The position numbers were made by a program, and so were the translations under genes. This document shows, in pieces, positions 1 to 8,677 of a stretch of DNA of 64,000 nucleotides (the stretch's first letter is position 1; every line of letters starts with the position of its first letter). Below the pieces are notes generated by a model. It did not search any database and was not told the origin of the DNA. It was given only the letters and a program-made list of their open reading frames with translations. The stretch covers positions 258,815 through 322,814 of the forward strand of contig BJHQ01000002.1 of the NCBI GenBank assembly GCA_014193115.1, read 5' to 3'. Origin of the DNA: Planctomycetota bacterium (GTDB lineage Bacteria; Planctomycetota; UBA11346).

Positions 1-1224
1 GACCTGTTGGCTGAGGAGCCGTCGCCAGCGCCTGACTTGGCCACGCTGCTGGCGCCGAATGGCGTGTGCTGCGTCGGCGCGCGCGCCATTCCGGGCAGGG
101 AGAGCGCATGGGTCCACGCCGGCACCTGCTTCGCTGCCGCTGCGGCATTGGGACCCGCGGAACGCGCGGTGGTGCCCACCGCCTTGTCCCCCGGATGCTT
201 TGTGATCCTGCACCTGCATCGTCGCGATGGCGGTTCTTGCGCAGTACCGCTGACAAACTGGCACGGCCGGCATTATGATCCAGCGGTCCACCGCGCTGCG
301 TTCGCGGTGCCCACCTGGTGGCGCGGCCCATTGGCCATTCGCACCGAGCGCGCCGCCGCCGGTGATCCGGCCGCCTGGTGGCATGAGGCCACGGTGGAGC
401 TGGCCACCAGCCAGGCCCTGGCCATGACACCGGTACACGCAGAACGCAGTCCCTACCAGCTGATTGAGATCCATGACCACCAGGACTATGGGCGGGTGTT
501 CTCACTGGACGGAACCGTTCAGGGCACCACCGCCGATGAAGCCATCTATCACGAGATGGTGGTCCACGTGGCCCTGGCCGGCGGAGAACGGCTGCCGCGC
601 CGGGTCCTGATCATTGGTGGTGGAGACTGGGGCGCTGCCCGTGAGGTGCTGCGCCACCCTGAAATCGAACAGGTGGTGATGGTCGAGATCGACGCACGGG
701 TTCTGGCAGTCTGCGAGACCCTGTTCGCCATCGGCAGGCCGGTCGATCCGCGCCTGGAGCTGCGGGTGATGGACGCTGCTGATTACATCGCCCAGGCAGC
801 CCAGCGGGGCGAGCACTTCGACGTCGTCATCATCGACGCCACCGACTCGACCGAACCCTCACGAAGCCTGTTTACCGATTCCTTTTATGCCCAGCTCAAG
901 ACCTGCCTGGGTGAAGACGGGGTGTGCGTCGACTCGGACATCGTGGCGAGCAGCGCCCATGGCGCGAGCATGTCCCGCGATGTGATCGGCCCGCCACTGG
1001 CCGACCTGCGGCGTGTACGCGCCGCATTCGGAGCCATCGAAGCGTACATGACCCGCATTCCTACTTATCCAGGCGGACTCTTCACCTTCTTCATCTATTC
1101 GCGCAGCGGTGCTTCCAAGCGCGAGCCGCGGCGCTTGGTGGAAGCGCGCTTTTATAATGCTGAGGTCCATCGCGCCGCCTTCGTGCTGCCGCCGTGGTGG
1201 GCCGAGACTCTCGCCAACCTGTGA
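1..1224 (+). CDS. Spermidine synthase-like protein, tandem SpeE domains, 5' end outside window
   Basis: Aminopropyltransferase family (SpeE), which transfers an aminopropyl group from decarboxylated SAM to a polyamine. Residues of roughly 130-400 form a complete domain: the SAM site reads GGGDWGAAREVL followed by VEIDARVL, and the catalytic loop is DVVIIDATDS. The first 110 residues look like the C-terminal end of another SpeE domain: RHYDPAVHRAAFAVPTWW near residue 90 matches RFYNAEVHRAAFVLPPWW at the C-terminus. The frame is open to base 1, and the TTG at position 7 is probably not the true start, so the protein is most likely a two-domain fusion truncated by the window. GGGDWG replaces the usual GGGDGG. 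It overlaps the next gene by GTGA and lies near homospermidine synthase, which supports a polyamine role. The exact substrate is unknown. Confidence 0.8.
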   Translation, partial: DLLAEEPSPAPDLATLLAPNGVCCVGARAIPGRESAWVHAGTCFAAAAALGPAERAVVPTALSPGCFVILHLHRRDGGSCAVPLTNWHGRHYDPAVHRAAFAVPTWWRGPLAIRTERAAAGDPAAWWHEATVELATSQALAMTPVHAERSPYQLIEIHDHQDYGRVFSLDGTVQGTTADEAIYHEMVVHVALAGGERLPRRVLIIGGGDWGAAREVLRHPEIEQVVMVEIDARVLAVCETLFAIGRPVDPRLELRVMDAADYIAQAAQRGEHFDVVIIDATDSTEPSRSLFTDSFYAQLKTCLGEDGVCVDSDIVASSAHGASMSRDVIGPPLADLRRVRAAFGAIEAYMTRIPTYPGGLFTFFIYSRSGASKREPRRLVEARFYNAEVHRAAFVLPPWWAETLANL

Positions 1225-4043
1225 TCCGCCGCCTCAGTCAGCTGTTGGACGTCCGCCGAGGCGAAGGCTGGACCGTGGTCCTCCTCCTGGTCCAGTCGTT
1301 TTTCGTCGGCGCTTCCACCGCGCTGTTCGAGACCGTCGGGGAGACGCTGTTCCTGCTCCAGCACGGCGTCGACCGGCTGGCTTGGGTCTACCTTGGGTGG
1401 GCGATCGCCGTGCCGCTGGCTGGGCTGGTCTACACCAGGCTTCAGAACTGGTTCCACATCAGTCGCATCTGGCTGGGAACGGTCGCGATGGCCTTGCTGC
1501 TGAGCCTCTGCACCGCCGCAGGGCTCGCGACGTCGTCTGATATATGGATCTCGTTCGCCATGATGGTGGGCCGCGATGTCCTGTGGGCTTTGCTGCTGAT
1601 GCAATTCTGGGATCTGGCAGGATTTCTGCTCGATCTCCAGCAGGCCAAGCGACTGTATGGCCTGATCGGCGCCGGAGAGGTCGCCGGAGGGATCACCGCA
1701 GGGTTGCTGGTCGGGCCGTTGATCCATTTGTCCAACCCAGCCTCGGTCGTCGCCATTTCCAGTCTGGGATACGCCCTGTGCCTCGCCGTGCTCATGATCC
1801 TGCTGCGGCTGCGCCGCGCGCACGTCAGAGGAACGTCGGAGAACGACGAGGTCACGGCGCCGATCAGTCTCAAGGCGCTGTCCCGCGAGCGGTATGTGGT
1901 GTTGATGCTCGGCCTCCCCGTGGTCTACACCCTGGCCTACGATTTCCTGGAATACGCCTATCTGGGCCAGGCCGAGCTGCGCTTTCAGGGAGATGCCGCA
2001 GGCTTGGCCTCGTTCCTGGGCACGGTCCTGGTGTGTTGGCAGACCCTCACCTTGCTGCTGCGTGCCACCATCACCGGCCGTCTGCTGACCCGCCTGGGGG
2101 TGTGGGTCGGCTTGAGCCTGCTGCCGATCACCATGCTGCTGACCAGCCTCGCCCTGCTGGTCTGCGCCTTGGTGGTTCCCGAAGCGCTGTTCTGGGCGGT
2201 GGTCTTGACCAAGATCGTCGATGCCGTGGTCCGCAATGCCGTGGACAAGAACGCCTTCCTGGTTCTTTTCCAGGTGCTTTCGAAGGATCTACGGGTGCGC
2301 GTCCATGCCTTCCAGGAGTCGATGGCAGAGCCGCTCACCGCCGGCGTTTCAGCCGTCGTGCTGCTGGTGCTCACGGCTGTGGTGGCGGATCAACCGGTGG
2401 CCGTGTCCGTCGCTGCGGTGGCAGTCACCATCCTGCTGATCTCGGTCGGTTGGCTCCTGCTGGTCCAGCGCCTGCGCCCAGCCTACCAAGACCGCCTGCG
2501 CTACGCCCTGAACGGACGGGTTACATCCACCGGAACATCGATGGAGGCGAGTGGCGCGCTTCTGAAGGCGCTGGAGCAGCTGCGTCATGACGATCCGGTG
2601 GTGGTGATCGACGCGCTGCACCTGATCCTGCATTGGGGACCGCCTGACGAGCTGGCTGAGCACCTTCCGCGCCTTTTCCAGCACCCGGATTCCCGAGTCC
2701 GGGAGGTTGCCTACCGGTGTGCTGAGACCGTGGTGGCCACTGACCTGGTCAAGACGGAAGAGACGAGGACGCCCAAAGCAGAGGTGCGGCGTCAGCGCCT
2801 GTCCGACGCCTTGGTCACGCGACTACCTCTGGAACCTGCAGATGGCCCTGCGCGCGGGCCGTTGCTTCGGGCCTATGCCGCGGCGACTGGCAGGGCAGCC
2901 GTGGCCATGCTCAGATCTTCTCTTGAAGCAGGCGACCATGCGGCCGATCTCAGCGGAATCATGCCGGGTTTACTGCGTTACTCCGGCGTTGACGGGGAGC
3001 GGGCCGTGCATCCGCGCCTGGCGGCCATGTGCGCCTCGCCCATGGAGGCGACACGGGTCCTGGCTGCACAGGTGTTGGCGAACGCGGGCCGGGCAGAGCT
3101 CCATCAGCTGCTGAAATCCCTGTTGGCCGATCCGTCGACCGCGGTTCGCCGGGCTGCGTTGGCTGCGGCCGCCCGCATGCCGCATCCAGCGCTCTGGCCG
3201 CCGGTGCTCGATTGCCTGGAGCAACCCGCGTTGACCAGTTTAGCGATCGTCGCTCTGACCGCCGGTGATGCCGACATCGTGCCGTTGCTCGACCGCACCG
3301 TGGCGACCTGGATCGCAGACCGTCGGCCGGAAGCCTGGGCTGCGGTACGTGCGCTGGGGCGCATCCGCGCTGATGCAGCAGCGCCGGCACTGCTGCACCA
3401 CCTCGAAGCGGCCCAGCCGGAGATACGTTGGGAGGTTGCCACCGCCCTGGCGGCCAAAGGCGTGCGGATCGGCGGAGCCGAGGCAAAGCGGCTGGTGGCC
3501 TGCATCCACCAGGAAGTCCGCTCGGCGGGAGAACTGTACGGCGCCCGGATCGCCCTGGATGACGGAAATCTGGGGGAGTTGGGGCACGCGCTGGACTTCC
3601 AGCTGGCCCGCCAACTCGACGTGTGCTTCGCCCTGCTGTCGCTGCTCTATGGCAGAGAGAGCGTGCAGCTTGCCGCCTTGCACCTGCGGGCAGCGGATCC
3701 GCACCACCGCGCCTATGCGGTGGAGATCATCCACGGCCTGTGCCCACGGAGCCTGTCCCGGGTTCTGCTGCCCCTCATCGACATGCTGCCGGAGCAGGAA
3801 CGCCGACTTCAGCTGGCGCGGATCTTCCGTCTGCCGGACCGCAACCCAGACCAATGGCTCTGTCTCTTGGCGCGCGGAGAGCTTCCCTGGGTGGCTGCCT
3901 GGACCCGGGTCGCTGCCTTGCATCTGGCCGGACAACGGGGCCTGGGAGCGGTACGGATGGAAGCACAGCGCGCTGCGAACGATCCCCACCCCCTTGTCCG
4001 GCAAACCGCCGCCTGGACTTCTGCACGCCTGGGGCCTGCATGA
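1221..4043 (+). CDS. NTT/MFS-type membrane carrier with C-terminal HEAT repeats
   Basis: A 940-residue protein whose first ~430 residues contain about 12 hydrophobic segments, beginning with VVLLLVQSFFVGASTALF. The pattern resembles the ATP/ADP translocase (NTT) branch of major-facilitator carriers. The remaining ~500 residues are helical HEAT-type repeats, for example VREVAYRCAETVVATD and AVRRAALAAAARMPHP. NTT-HEAT fusions are known in free-living bacteria, mostly without a proven substrate. The GTG start at 1221 overlaps the stop of the spermidine synthase gene (GTGA). An in-frame GTG at 1194 would overlap further and is less likely. Because it sits between a spermidine synthase-like gene and homospermidine synthase, polyamine or precursor transport is an attractive inference, but the sequence does not show the substrate. 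Confidence 0.75.
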   Translation: MIRRLSQLLDVRRGEGWTVVLLLVQSFFVGASTALFETVGETLFLLQHGVDRLAWVYLGWAIAVPLAGLVYTRLQNWFHISRIWLGTVAMALLLSLCTAAGLATSSDIWISFAMMVGRDVLWALLLMQFWDLAGFLLDLQQAKRLYGLIGAGEVAGGITAGLLVGPLIHLSNPASVVAISSLGYALCLAVLMILLRLRRAHVRGTSENDEVTAPISLKALSRERYVVLMLGLPVVYTLAYDFLEYAYLGQAELRFQGDAAGLASFLGTVLVCWQTLTLLLRATITGRLLTRLGVWVGLSLLPITMLLTSLALLVCALVVPEALFWAVVLTKIVDAVVRNAVDKNAFLVLFQVLSKDLRVRVHAFQESMAEPLTAGVSAVVLLVLTAVVADQPVAVSVAAVAVTILLISVGWLLLVQRLRPAYQDRLRYALNGRVTSTGTSMEASGALLKALEQLRHDDPVVVIDALHLILHWGPPDELAEHLPRLFQHPDSRVREVAYRCAETVVATDLVKTEETRTPKAEVRRQRLSDALVTRLPLEPADGPARGPLLRAYAAATGRAAVAMLRSSLEAGDHAADLSGIMPGLLRYSGVDGERAVHPRLAAMCASPMEATRVLAAQVLANAGRAELHQLLKSLLADPSTAVRRAALAAAARMPHPALWPPVLDCLEQPALTSLAIVALTAGDADIVPLLDRTVATWIADRRPEAWAAVRALGRIRADAAAPALLHHLEAAQPEIRWEVATALAAKGVRIGGAEAKRLVACIHQEVRSAGELYGARIALDDGNLGELGHALDFQLARQLDVCFALLSLLYGRESVQLAALHLRAADPHHRAYAVEIIHGLCPRSLSRVLLPLIDMLPEQERRLQLARIFRLPDRNPDQWLCLLARGELPWVAAWTRVAALHLAGQRGLGAVRMEAQRAANDPHPLVRQTAAWTSARLGPA

Positions 4044-4137
4044 CAAATGCAGGGCGGGCGCAAGGCTGCATAATGATAACTATCCAGGGATTCCGGTCGA
4101 TTCCAGCCGGTCCGACCCTCTGTCCTGGTATGGAAGG

Positions 4138-4147
4138 GTGTATACAC
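4138..4147. promoter_or_regulatory. Palindrome GTGTATACAC upstream of homospermidine synthase
   Basis: A perfect 10-bp palindrome in the 205-bp gap before the homospermidine synthase start. A second small inverted repeat, GGCGT-GAA-ACGCC, follows at 4175-4187. Either could be an operator or part of a leader structure. No adjacent regulator gene is present, so the role is speculative. Confidence 0.3.
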
Positions 4148-4248
4148 TCTTTAGCAGATGCTCGCTTGCGACTTGGCGTGAAACGCCTTCCCGACGCTCC
4201 CCGGCTCCAAAGATCCTCGTCGCCATGCTCTGACCGAAGAGCATCCGC

Positions 4249-5733
4249 ATGACGGCGTTTGAAGCGGCTCTGAGCGGTTCCAACTCCAGATCGATGCACA
4301 TCCTGATCATCGGATTCGGGGTGGTTGGCAAAGGTGTGTTCGCTGGTTTGCAGCGTCATTTCACCCAGGTCGAAGGCACGATCATCGACCAGGATGCACA
4401 GACCATCGGCGACGGTCGCGCGGCACTTTCCGAACAAGGCTCCAATCCGGCGAATCATTGGGATTTCCAGCAGCTGCGCATCCATTCCGGCAACTATGCC
4501 GAGGTCCTGTCGCTGCTCACCCGCCCAGGCTCGCTGGTCGTCGAGACCTGCGTCGAAGTCAACACCACCGATATCCTGCGCTGGTGCCTGGGAAACGGCC
4601 GTCACTTCACCAATACCGTCTGCGATCTGTGGCGGGAGCAGACACTGAAGAAAACCGATCACTACCGCAATCTCCACGGCATTTTGCACCAGTTCGTCGC
4701 GCCGGTCGCCGATTACATCCGCACCGAGATAACCCCGACCGACCCCGCGCAAACGACCTGCCTGGTTGGGAACGGCGCCAACATCGGCATGGTTAATCAC
4801 TATTTCAAGAAGGCCTTGGCCGATGCAGCCCATGCCTGGAACCTGACGCCCGAGACGCTGGCTGCCAGCCTGAGCGGCGTCTATATCTTTGAAAAAGATA
4901 CCATCGTGTTCCGCCGCGATTTCGTGCCGGCGCCGGGCATCTTCTACAACACCTGGAATATCCTCGAATTTCATCTCGAATCGGTTGCGCATGTCGATTA
5001 TCCCCGCGAGACCCAAGCTGCCGAACATACCGATCGGCCGCGCGATCAGGCCGTCAGCAATGACTGGTATCATCGGGCCATGGCGCGCGATCTGCGCTTG
5101 CGCAACCACGTGGTCCACGGCCGGTTGGTCGCCCACGAGGAAACCTATACCATCGCTGATTACTTGTTGCGAGAATATCAGCGTCATCCAGAAGTGCAGT
5201 TCATCTATGAATGCAGTCCGATCGGTGAGATGAGCCGGATCAAGATCCCGCTCGGTTCGCCCTGTGCGCGGGTGTGCGTGTCCGACGAGGCCGATTCAGC
5301 CCACGGCAGCGACCTGGTCGGCACGTTGATTGTGCTCAAGGACGGGCGGGCGTGGTCGACTGGTTTCGACTGCACTCAGATCGAACTGGCGGAAGAAATC
5401 AAAGCTTTCAGCAACGCTACGGCCTGGTATGTGTCCAGCGGCATCCTCGCCTCGATCCTGTTCATGCGCGAGTTCCCGTCCCTGGGTGCCGGTTTTCCGG
5501 AAGATTTCGACATCCGCTATAACGAGATCGTGATCCGCAATTTCGAGTCATTCGTGACCGGACGGGGACGCAAGCAGGTGGTATCCTGCGACGAAACCGG
5601 CGTCGCCAGCTTGTCCGAACCGTATCCAACCTATGAGTGCGAAAATAACTACGCAAAAGAACCAGCACATAGCCCTGCCGTGCCTGTTCGATCAGACATC
5701 GTGACCGCTGAAGCGTGCCGACAGGCATTCTGA
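4249..5733 (+). CDS. hss: Homospermidine synthase
   Basis: NAD-dependent enzyme of the saccharopine-dehydrogenase-like fold that makes sym-homospermidine from putrescine and/or spermidine. The 494 residues fit the bacterial Hss family (about 480). The Rossmann dinucleotide loop GFGVVGKGVF lies near residues 23-32, and further family-like blocks are VVETCVEVNTTDILRWC, GNGANIGMVNHYFKKAL and IYECSPIGEMSRIKIPLG. ATG 4249 is preceded by a weak GAAGAG. ATG 4294, directly before the Rossmann strand (MHILIIGFG), is an alternative start. The gene is separated by about 200 bp from the carrier gene upstream and may have its own promoter. With the spermidine synthase-like gene it indicates that long or unusual polyamines are made. 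Confidence 0.92.
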   Translation: MTAFEAALSGSNSRSMHILIIGFGVVGKGVFAGLQRHFTQVEGTIIDQDAQTIGDGRAALSEQGSNPANHWDFQQLRIHSGNYAEVLSLLTRPGSLVVETCVEVNTTDILRWCLGNGRHFTNTVCDLWREQTLKKTDHYRNLHGILHQFVAPVADYIRTEITPTDPAQTTCLVGNGANIGMVNHYFKKALADAAHAWNLTPETLAASLSGVYIFEKDTIVFRRDFVPAPGIFYNTWNILEFHLESVAHVDYPRETQAAEHTDRPRDQAVSNDWYHRAMARDLRLRNHVVHGRLVAHEETYTIADYLLREYQRHPEVQFIYECSPIGEMSRIKIPLGSPCARVCVSDEADSAHGSDLVGTLIVLKDGRAWSTGFDCTQIELAEEIKAFSNATAWYVSSGILASILFMREFPSLGAGFPEDFDIRYNEIVIRNFESFVTGRGRKQVVSCDETGVASLSEPYPTYECENNYAKEPAHSPAVPVRSDIVTAEACRQAF

Positions 5734-5901
5734 GCAAACGACACTCTATTCCCCAAATTGAAGACACGTCGCTGATGGTATCAGACGTGCGGCGTGCCGG
5801 GCTATCACCGCCTGCTTCACCTCTGCTGCCGATCCCGGAACCAGCTGTCAGGACATTCGCAACCAATCCACGTGTCGTGCTGTTTTGGGTTGTGCACGGT
5901 G

Positions 5902-6744
5902 TCAGCGCGCGTCGGACCGCAGACGCAGGGCCGTGGCAACCCCCTGCTTGGCCGGCAGGCGTACCGCGTGGCGCACCAGCCAGCGGCGGTGGCGTGCGGT
6001 CGCGTCCGCGCGGCCCACCACCTCGTCGAGCCAGCGCCGGCAGGTGGCGAAGGCGAGGTGCGGGTGGTCCTTGGCGATATCGCCGAGGTGGTTCGCCACC
6101 GAGCGGCGCACGTACAGCTCGGCATCGTCCTTCAGCGCCTCAAGCAGTGGCAGCAGCGGCGTCGGATCGCGCTGAAAGGCGGTCAGGCGGCCGGCCCAAG
6201 GCAGGCGCGGACGGGTGCCCTCGCTCACCAGCCGGCGTACGTGCGGGTTGGGATCGCCGGCCCAGCGCCGCAGCAGCTCAACGGCCTGCTCCGGGTGGCG
6301 TTCGAGGAAGGGCCGCACCGAGAACTCAGCCGTGAAGCGCTTGGTCAGCTCGTAATTGGCGTGCATGCCGCTCGTGAAGCGGTCGACACCGCGGGTGGCG
6401 ATGATCGATGCGTGGGGCATGTAGAAGAACGACGCCAGTCCGTTGCCGGCGGTCGCCGTCAGCTCGGGTCCGAAGGTGGCGATCAGCAGCGGCGCTGCCG
6501 CATCGAAGTCCTCAGGCAGTTGCCGGGCCAGCGCGGCGCCGAGGTGGGCTGCGCGCTGCAAAAGTCCCAAAGTCCGCAACCCGCTCCGGGCCTCGGTTGC
6601 GAAGCGCAGCGGATCGAATCCGGGAATAGCCTCGGCGAAGGATTCCGCCAGCAGCTCGATGGCCTGGGTCCCGAACAGGGATTTCAGCGGCGTGCCAGCG
6701 GTGATGGACGACGGTGCGCGGAAGCGCCGGGCGGGATGCAGCAC
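5902..6744 (-). CDS. AlkC-type DNA alkylation repair protein (HEAT-like glycosylase)
   Basis: Belongs to the AlkC/AlkD family of HEAT-like-repeat DNA glycosylases, which remove N3- and N7-alkylated bases. The N-terminus TPLKSLFGTQAIELLAESF, the block RPFLERHPEQAVELLRRWA and the following HVRRLVSEGTRPRLPWAGRL are the AlkC signature. The protein has 280 residues and stops just after RHAVRLPAKQG. Larger AlkC proteins continue from this point into an Ig-like domain, so this is a short AlkC variant or a shortened copy. The start used is GTG. The 168 bp between its end and the homospermidine synthase stop show nothing recognisable. It is a single gene, with its promoter probably in the AT-rich 183 bp upstream. 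Confidence 0.8.
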   Translation of the reverse strand: MLHPARRFRAPSSITAGTPLKSLFGTQAIELLAESFAEAIPGFDPLRFATEARSGLRTLGLLQRAAHLGAALARQLPEDFDAAAPLLIATFGPELTATAGNGLASFFYMPHASIIATRGVDRFTSGMHANYELTKRFTAEFSVRPFLERHPEQAVELLRRWAGDPNPHVRRLVSEGTRPRLPWAGRLTAFQRDPTPLLPLLEALKDDAELYVRRSVANHLGDIAKDHPHLAFATCRRWLDEVVGRADATARHRRWLVRHAVRLPAKQGVATALRLRSDAR

Positions 6745-6927
6745 GCCGGCACCATACCAACACCACAGGCCCTGCTACAGGCATCCACCGGTGCAACACT
6801 CGTTGACAGGCTTGTGCGTGTTCCTGTTTTCTCTTTTCTCAATCCAATACTACAAATTATGTGTCTGATCGGCGAGAGGAAACATGGCCTGAAGCGTTCA
6901 GGGATTATGTCGTTCTTCGCTGCGAGT

Positions 6928-8190
6928 TCATCGCCGCTTCATCGCATCCATCAGCGTCAAGGTGCTGGCGATGATTTCCAACCAGATTTCACCAATTGGA
7001 CGGGGATCGGGATCGCCCAGGCGAGCATCCAAATAGACTGCCGCTGGCTCACCATTCGGCAGGCGTTTGTCGGGATGGATGATCCACAGGCCGCTGCCAT
7101 CGGTGGTCGTGATAGGGATCAGCGGCATTTTTGGAAAGGGATTATCAGAATCATCAGGGTCTCCTTCCCACCAATCACGCCAATCGCTATGGGGGAAGGT
7201 CTTTCCATTGAAAGTCCGCCATTCATCCGCTTCGCCGCCGCTATGGAAAAGAGACATCCCGTTATGGACACGGATCACCGCCCCCACCGTTGGAGGAACT
7301 GCCGCTAATGATCCCGTCCATGGCGGTTTGCAGGCCATATACGCATCGCCACCGAATTGCACGATGAGCTTCTTCCCCTGTACCTTGAAGGCGCTGACTT
7401 GCTTCCCCAGTAGGTCAAGCAGCTCATTCCCATCGGAAGTGTGGATGAATGGCGAAAAATGCTGACGAAAAGCCGTTGCGCGGTCGGGACGATCGACCAA
7501 CTCTTTCCAGCCTTCCGGAGATGTCGCGGGGTAATCGGGGCATGGCGGCATCGGTGTTGGCTTGGCGCGCTTGCGGTCGCCATCGGCTAACTGTTCTGGC
7601 GTCGGCACGCACTCAGCGGGTACCTTGGCATGGGGCAGCTCCGCTGGGCAATACGCCAGACAATAGCCCTTGGGCCAGATACCTTTCCAATATAGTGGAA
7701 AGAAACCCCAGCGCAGGACTTGGTACATGTCCCAGGCTTGTGATCGCTCCCGACCCCGGAGCATAACGGAATAAAAGGCGCCTTCGAAAATGTCGCGTAA
7801 TGTCATATGATGACTTCCCCAATTCCCATCAGTGGGCATACCTCTACGATTACCTGTAGTTGCTCGTATATTTGCCCGGATTTCTATTTGCACAGAAACT
7901 CGGCGGTTATAGCCATCCGTTGCTACATATCCTGGAAGCACTGTCTCTGTCTTCCGGAGGGCTGCCTCATCCAGTTCTACATTCCCACGAAAACGGTTAT
8001 CTGGTCCGGCAGTCTTCTTCAATTCGGCGAGTGAACGACGGAAATCAGTGATCAACACGATTGGAACTGGCTCCGCGGGCAATTCCGGAACACAAAAAGA
8101 ATAAGCCCGAATGAACCGATCGACAGCGTCGAGGGTCTCCCAATGTTCACCCCAAGGGACCTTTATTTCACCATCATGCGTATATCTCAT
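6928..8190 (-). CDS. Hypothetical protein with possible C-terminal SMI1/KNR4 (SUKH)-like domain
   Basis: I do not recognise this 420-residue protein as a whole. It has no signal peptide or membrane segment and is rich in W, P and D. The last ~130 residues, with VGAVIRVHNGMSLFH, IPITTTDGSGLWIIHPD, AVYLDARLGDP and IWLEIIASTL, follow the spacing of SMI1/KNR4 (SUKH) domains, which often act as toxin immunity proteins. This assignment is tentative. The start ATG overlaps the stop of the upstream gene by ATGA, so the two are translationally coupled. Base composition is clearly more AT-rich than the neighbours, suggesting acquisition by transfer. Confidence 0.6.
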   Translation of the reverse strand: MRYTHDGEIKVPWGEHWETLDAVDRFIRAYSFCVPELPAEPVPIVLITDFRRSLAELKKTAGPDNRFRGNVELDEAALRKTETVLPGYVATDGYNRRVSVQIEIRANIRATTGNRRGMPTDGNWGSHHMTLRDIFEGAFYSVMLRGRERSQAWDMYQVLRWGFFPLYWKGIWPKGYCLAYCPAELPHAKVPAECVPTPEQLADGDRKRAKPTPMPPCPDYPATSPEGWKELVDRPDRATAFRQHFSPFIHTSDGNELLDLLGKQVSAFKVQGKKLIVQFGGDAYMACKPPWTGSLAAVPPTVGAVIRVHNGMSLFHSGGEADEWRTFNGKTFPHSDWRDWWEGDPDDSDNPFPKMPLIPITTTDGSGLWIIHPDKRLPNGEPAAVYLDARLGDPDPRPIGEIWLEIIASTLTLMDAMKRR

Positions 8191-8648
8191 GGCACCCTTC
8201 CCACACCAGCAAGCAGTTGTTCCCAGTGTTTTCCCAAAACTTCGGTAGAACCTTTTCCAGCCCTATTCACGGTTTCAGTCAACACAATGCGTTGAACAAG
8301 CGGTAACAAGAAAACGCATTGTTGTTGGGAGGAAATGAGGACATCCATGTTTTTCAAACTTCCACCCATAGGTGCATCGATGGTTTGCCGATCCCCACTC
8401 TGAAACTGGAGATTCGGAGCCGGCAACAAGTCCATCCGGGGAAGATGCATGGGATCATGCTCAGGACCAGCAGAGCTACAGCAATCCCAAGAGATGATTT
8501 GAGGTTGCAGATCACGCCACTTGCTTCGCCTCTGTCGCCGAGCCGGGGACCAACCGGGAGAAATTTTCCACATGATCCTAACCGCGTCGTGCAGCCGTGC
8601 GGCTTCGTCCATTTGGCTGGCCAACGCGCCAGCGCCTGCATGAACCAA
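8187..8648 (-). CDS. Hypothetical protein coupled to the SUKH-like gene
   Basis: Up to 153 residues from a TTG at 8648. ATG at 8612 (MDEAARLHDAVRIMWKISPG) is an equally good start and gives 141 residues. No recognised domain. The C-terminal half is hydrophobic and polar in alternation (NMDVLISSQQQCVFLLPLVQRIVL), followed by a helix-like tail. The main evidence that it is real is its 4-base ATGA overlap with the next gene and the shared low-GC composition. It might be a partner, effector or immunity factor in a two-gene module, but no function is assigned. Confidence 0.42.
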   Translation of the reverse strand: MVHAGAGALASQMDEAARLHDAVRIMWKISPGWSPARRQRRSKWRDLQPQIISWDCCSSAGPEHDPMHLPRMDLLPAPNLQFQSGDRQTIDAPMGGSLKNMDVLISSQQQCVFLLPLVQRIVLTETVNRAGKGSTEVLGKHWEQLLAGVGRVP

Positions 8649-8677
8649 CGGAAATTCTTAGAGTCTTTTCCGGGCTT

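Noticed and set aside
7..9. TTG as the start codon of the spermidine synthase-like gene
   Set aside because: The frame is open to base 1 and the residues before the complete domain look like the end of another SpeE domain, so the true start is probably outside the window.
1194..1196. GTG start for the NTT-HEAT carrier 27 bases upstream of the chosen one
   Set aside because: It would overlap the preceding gene by 31 bases; the GTGA overlap at 1221 matches the pattern seen repeatedly in this genome.
3775..5187. Long minus-strand frame opposite the carrier and homospermidine synthase genes
   Set aside because: It crosses two well-supported genes and its translation is an antisense shadow without domain features.
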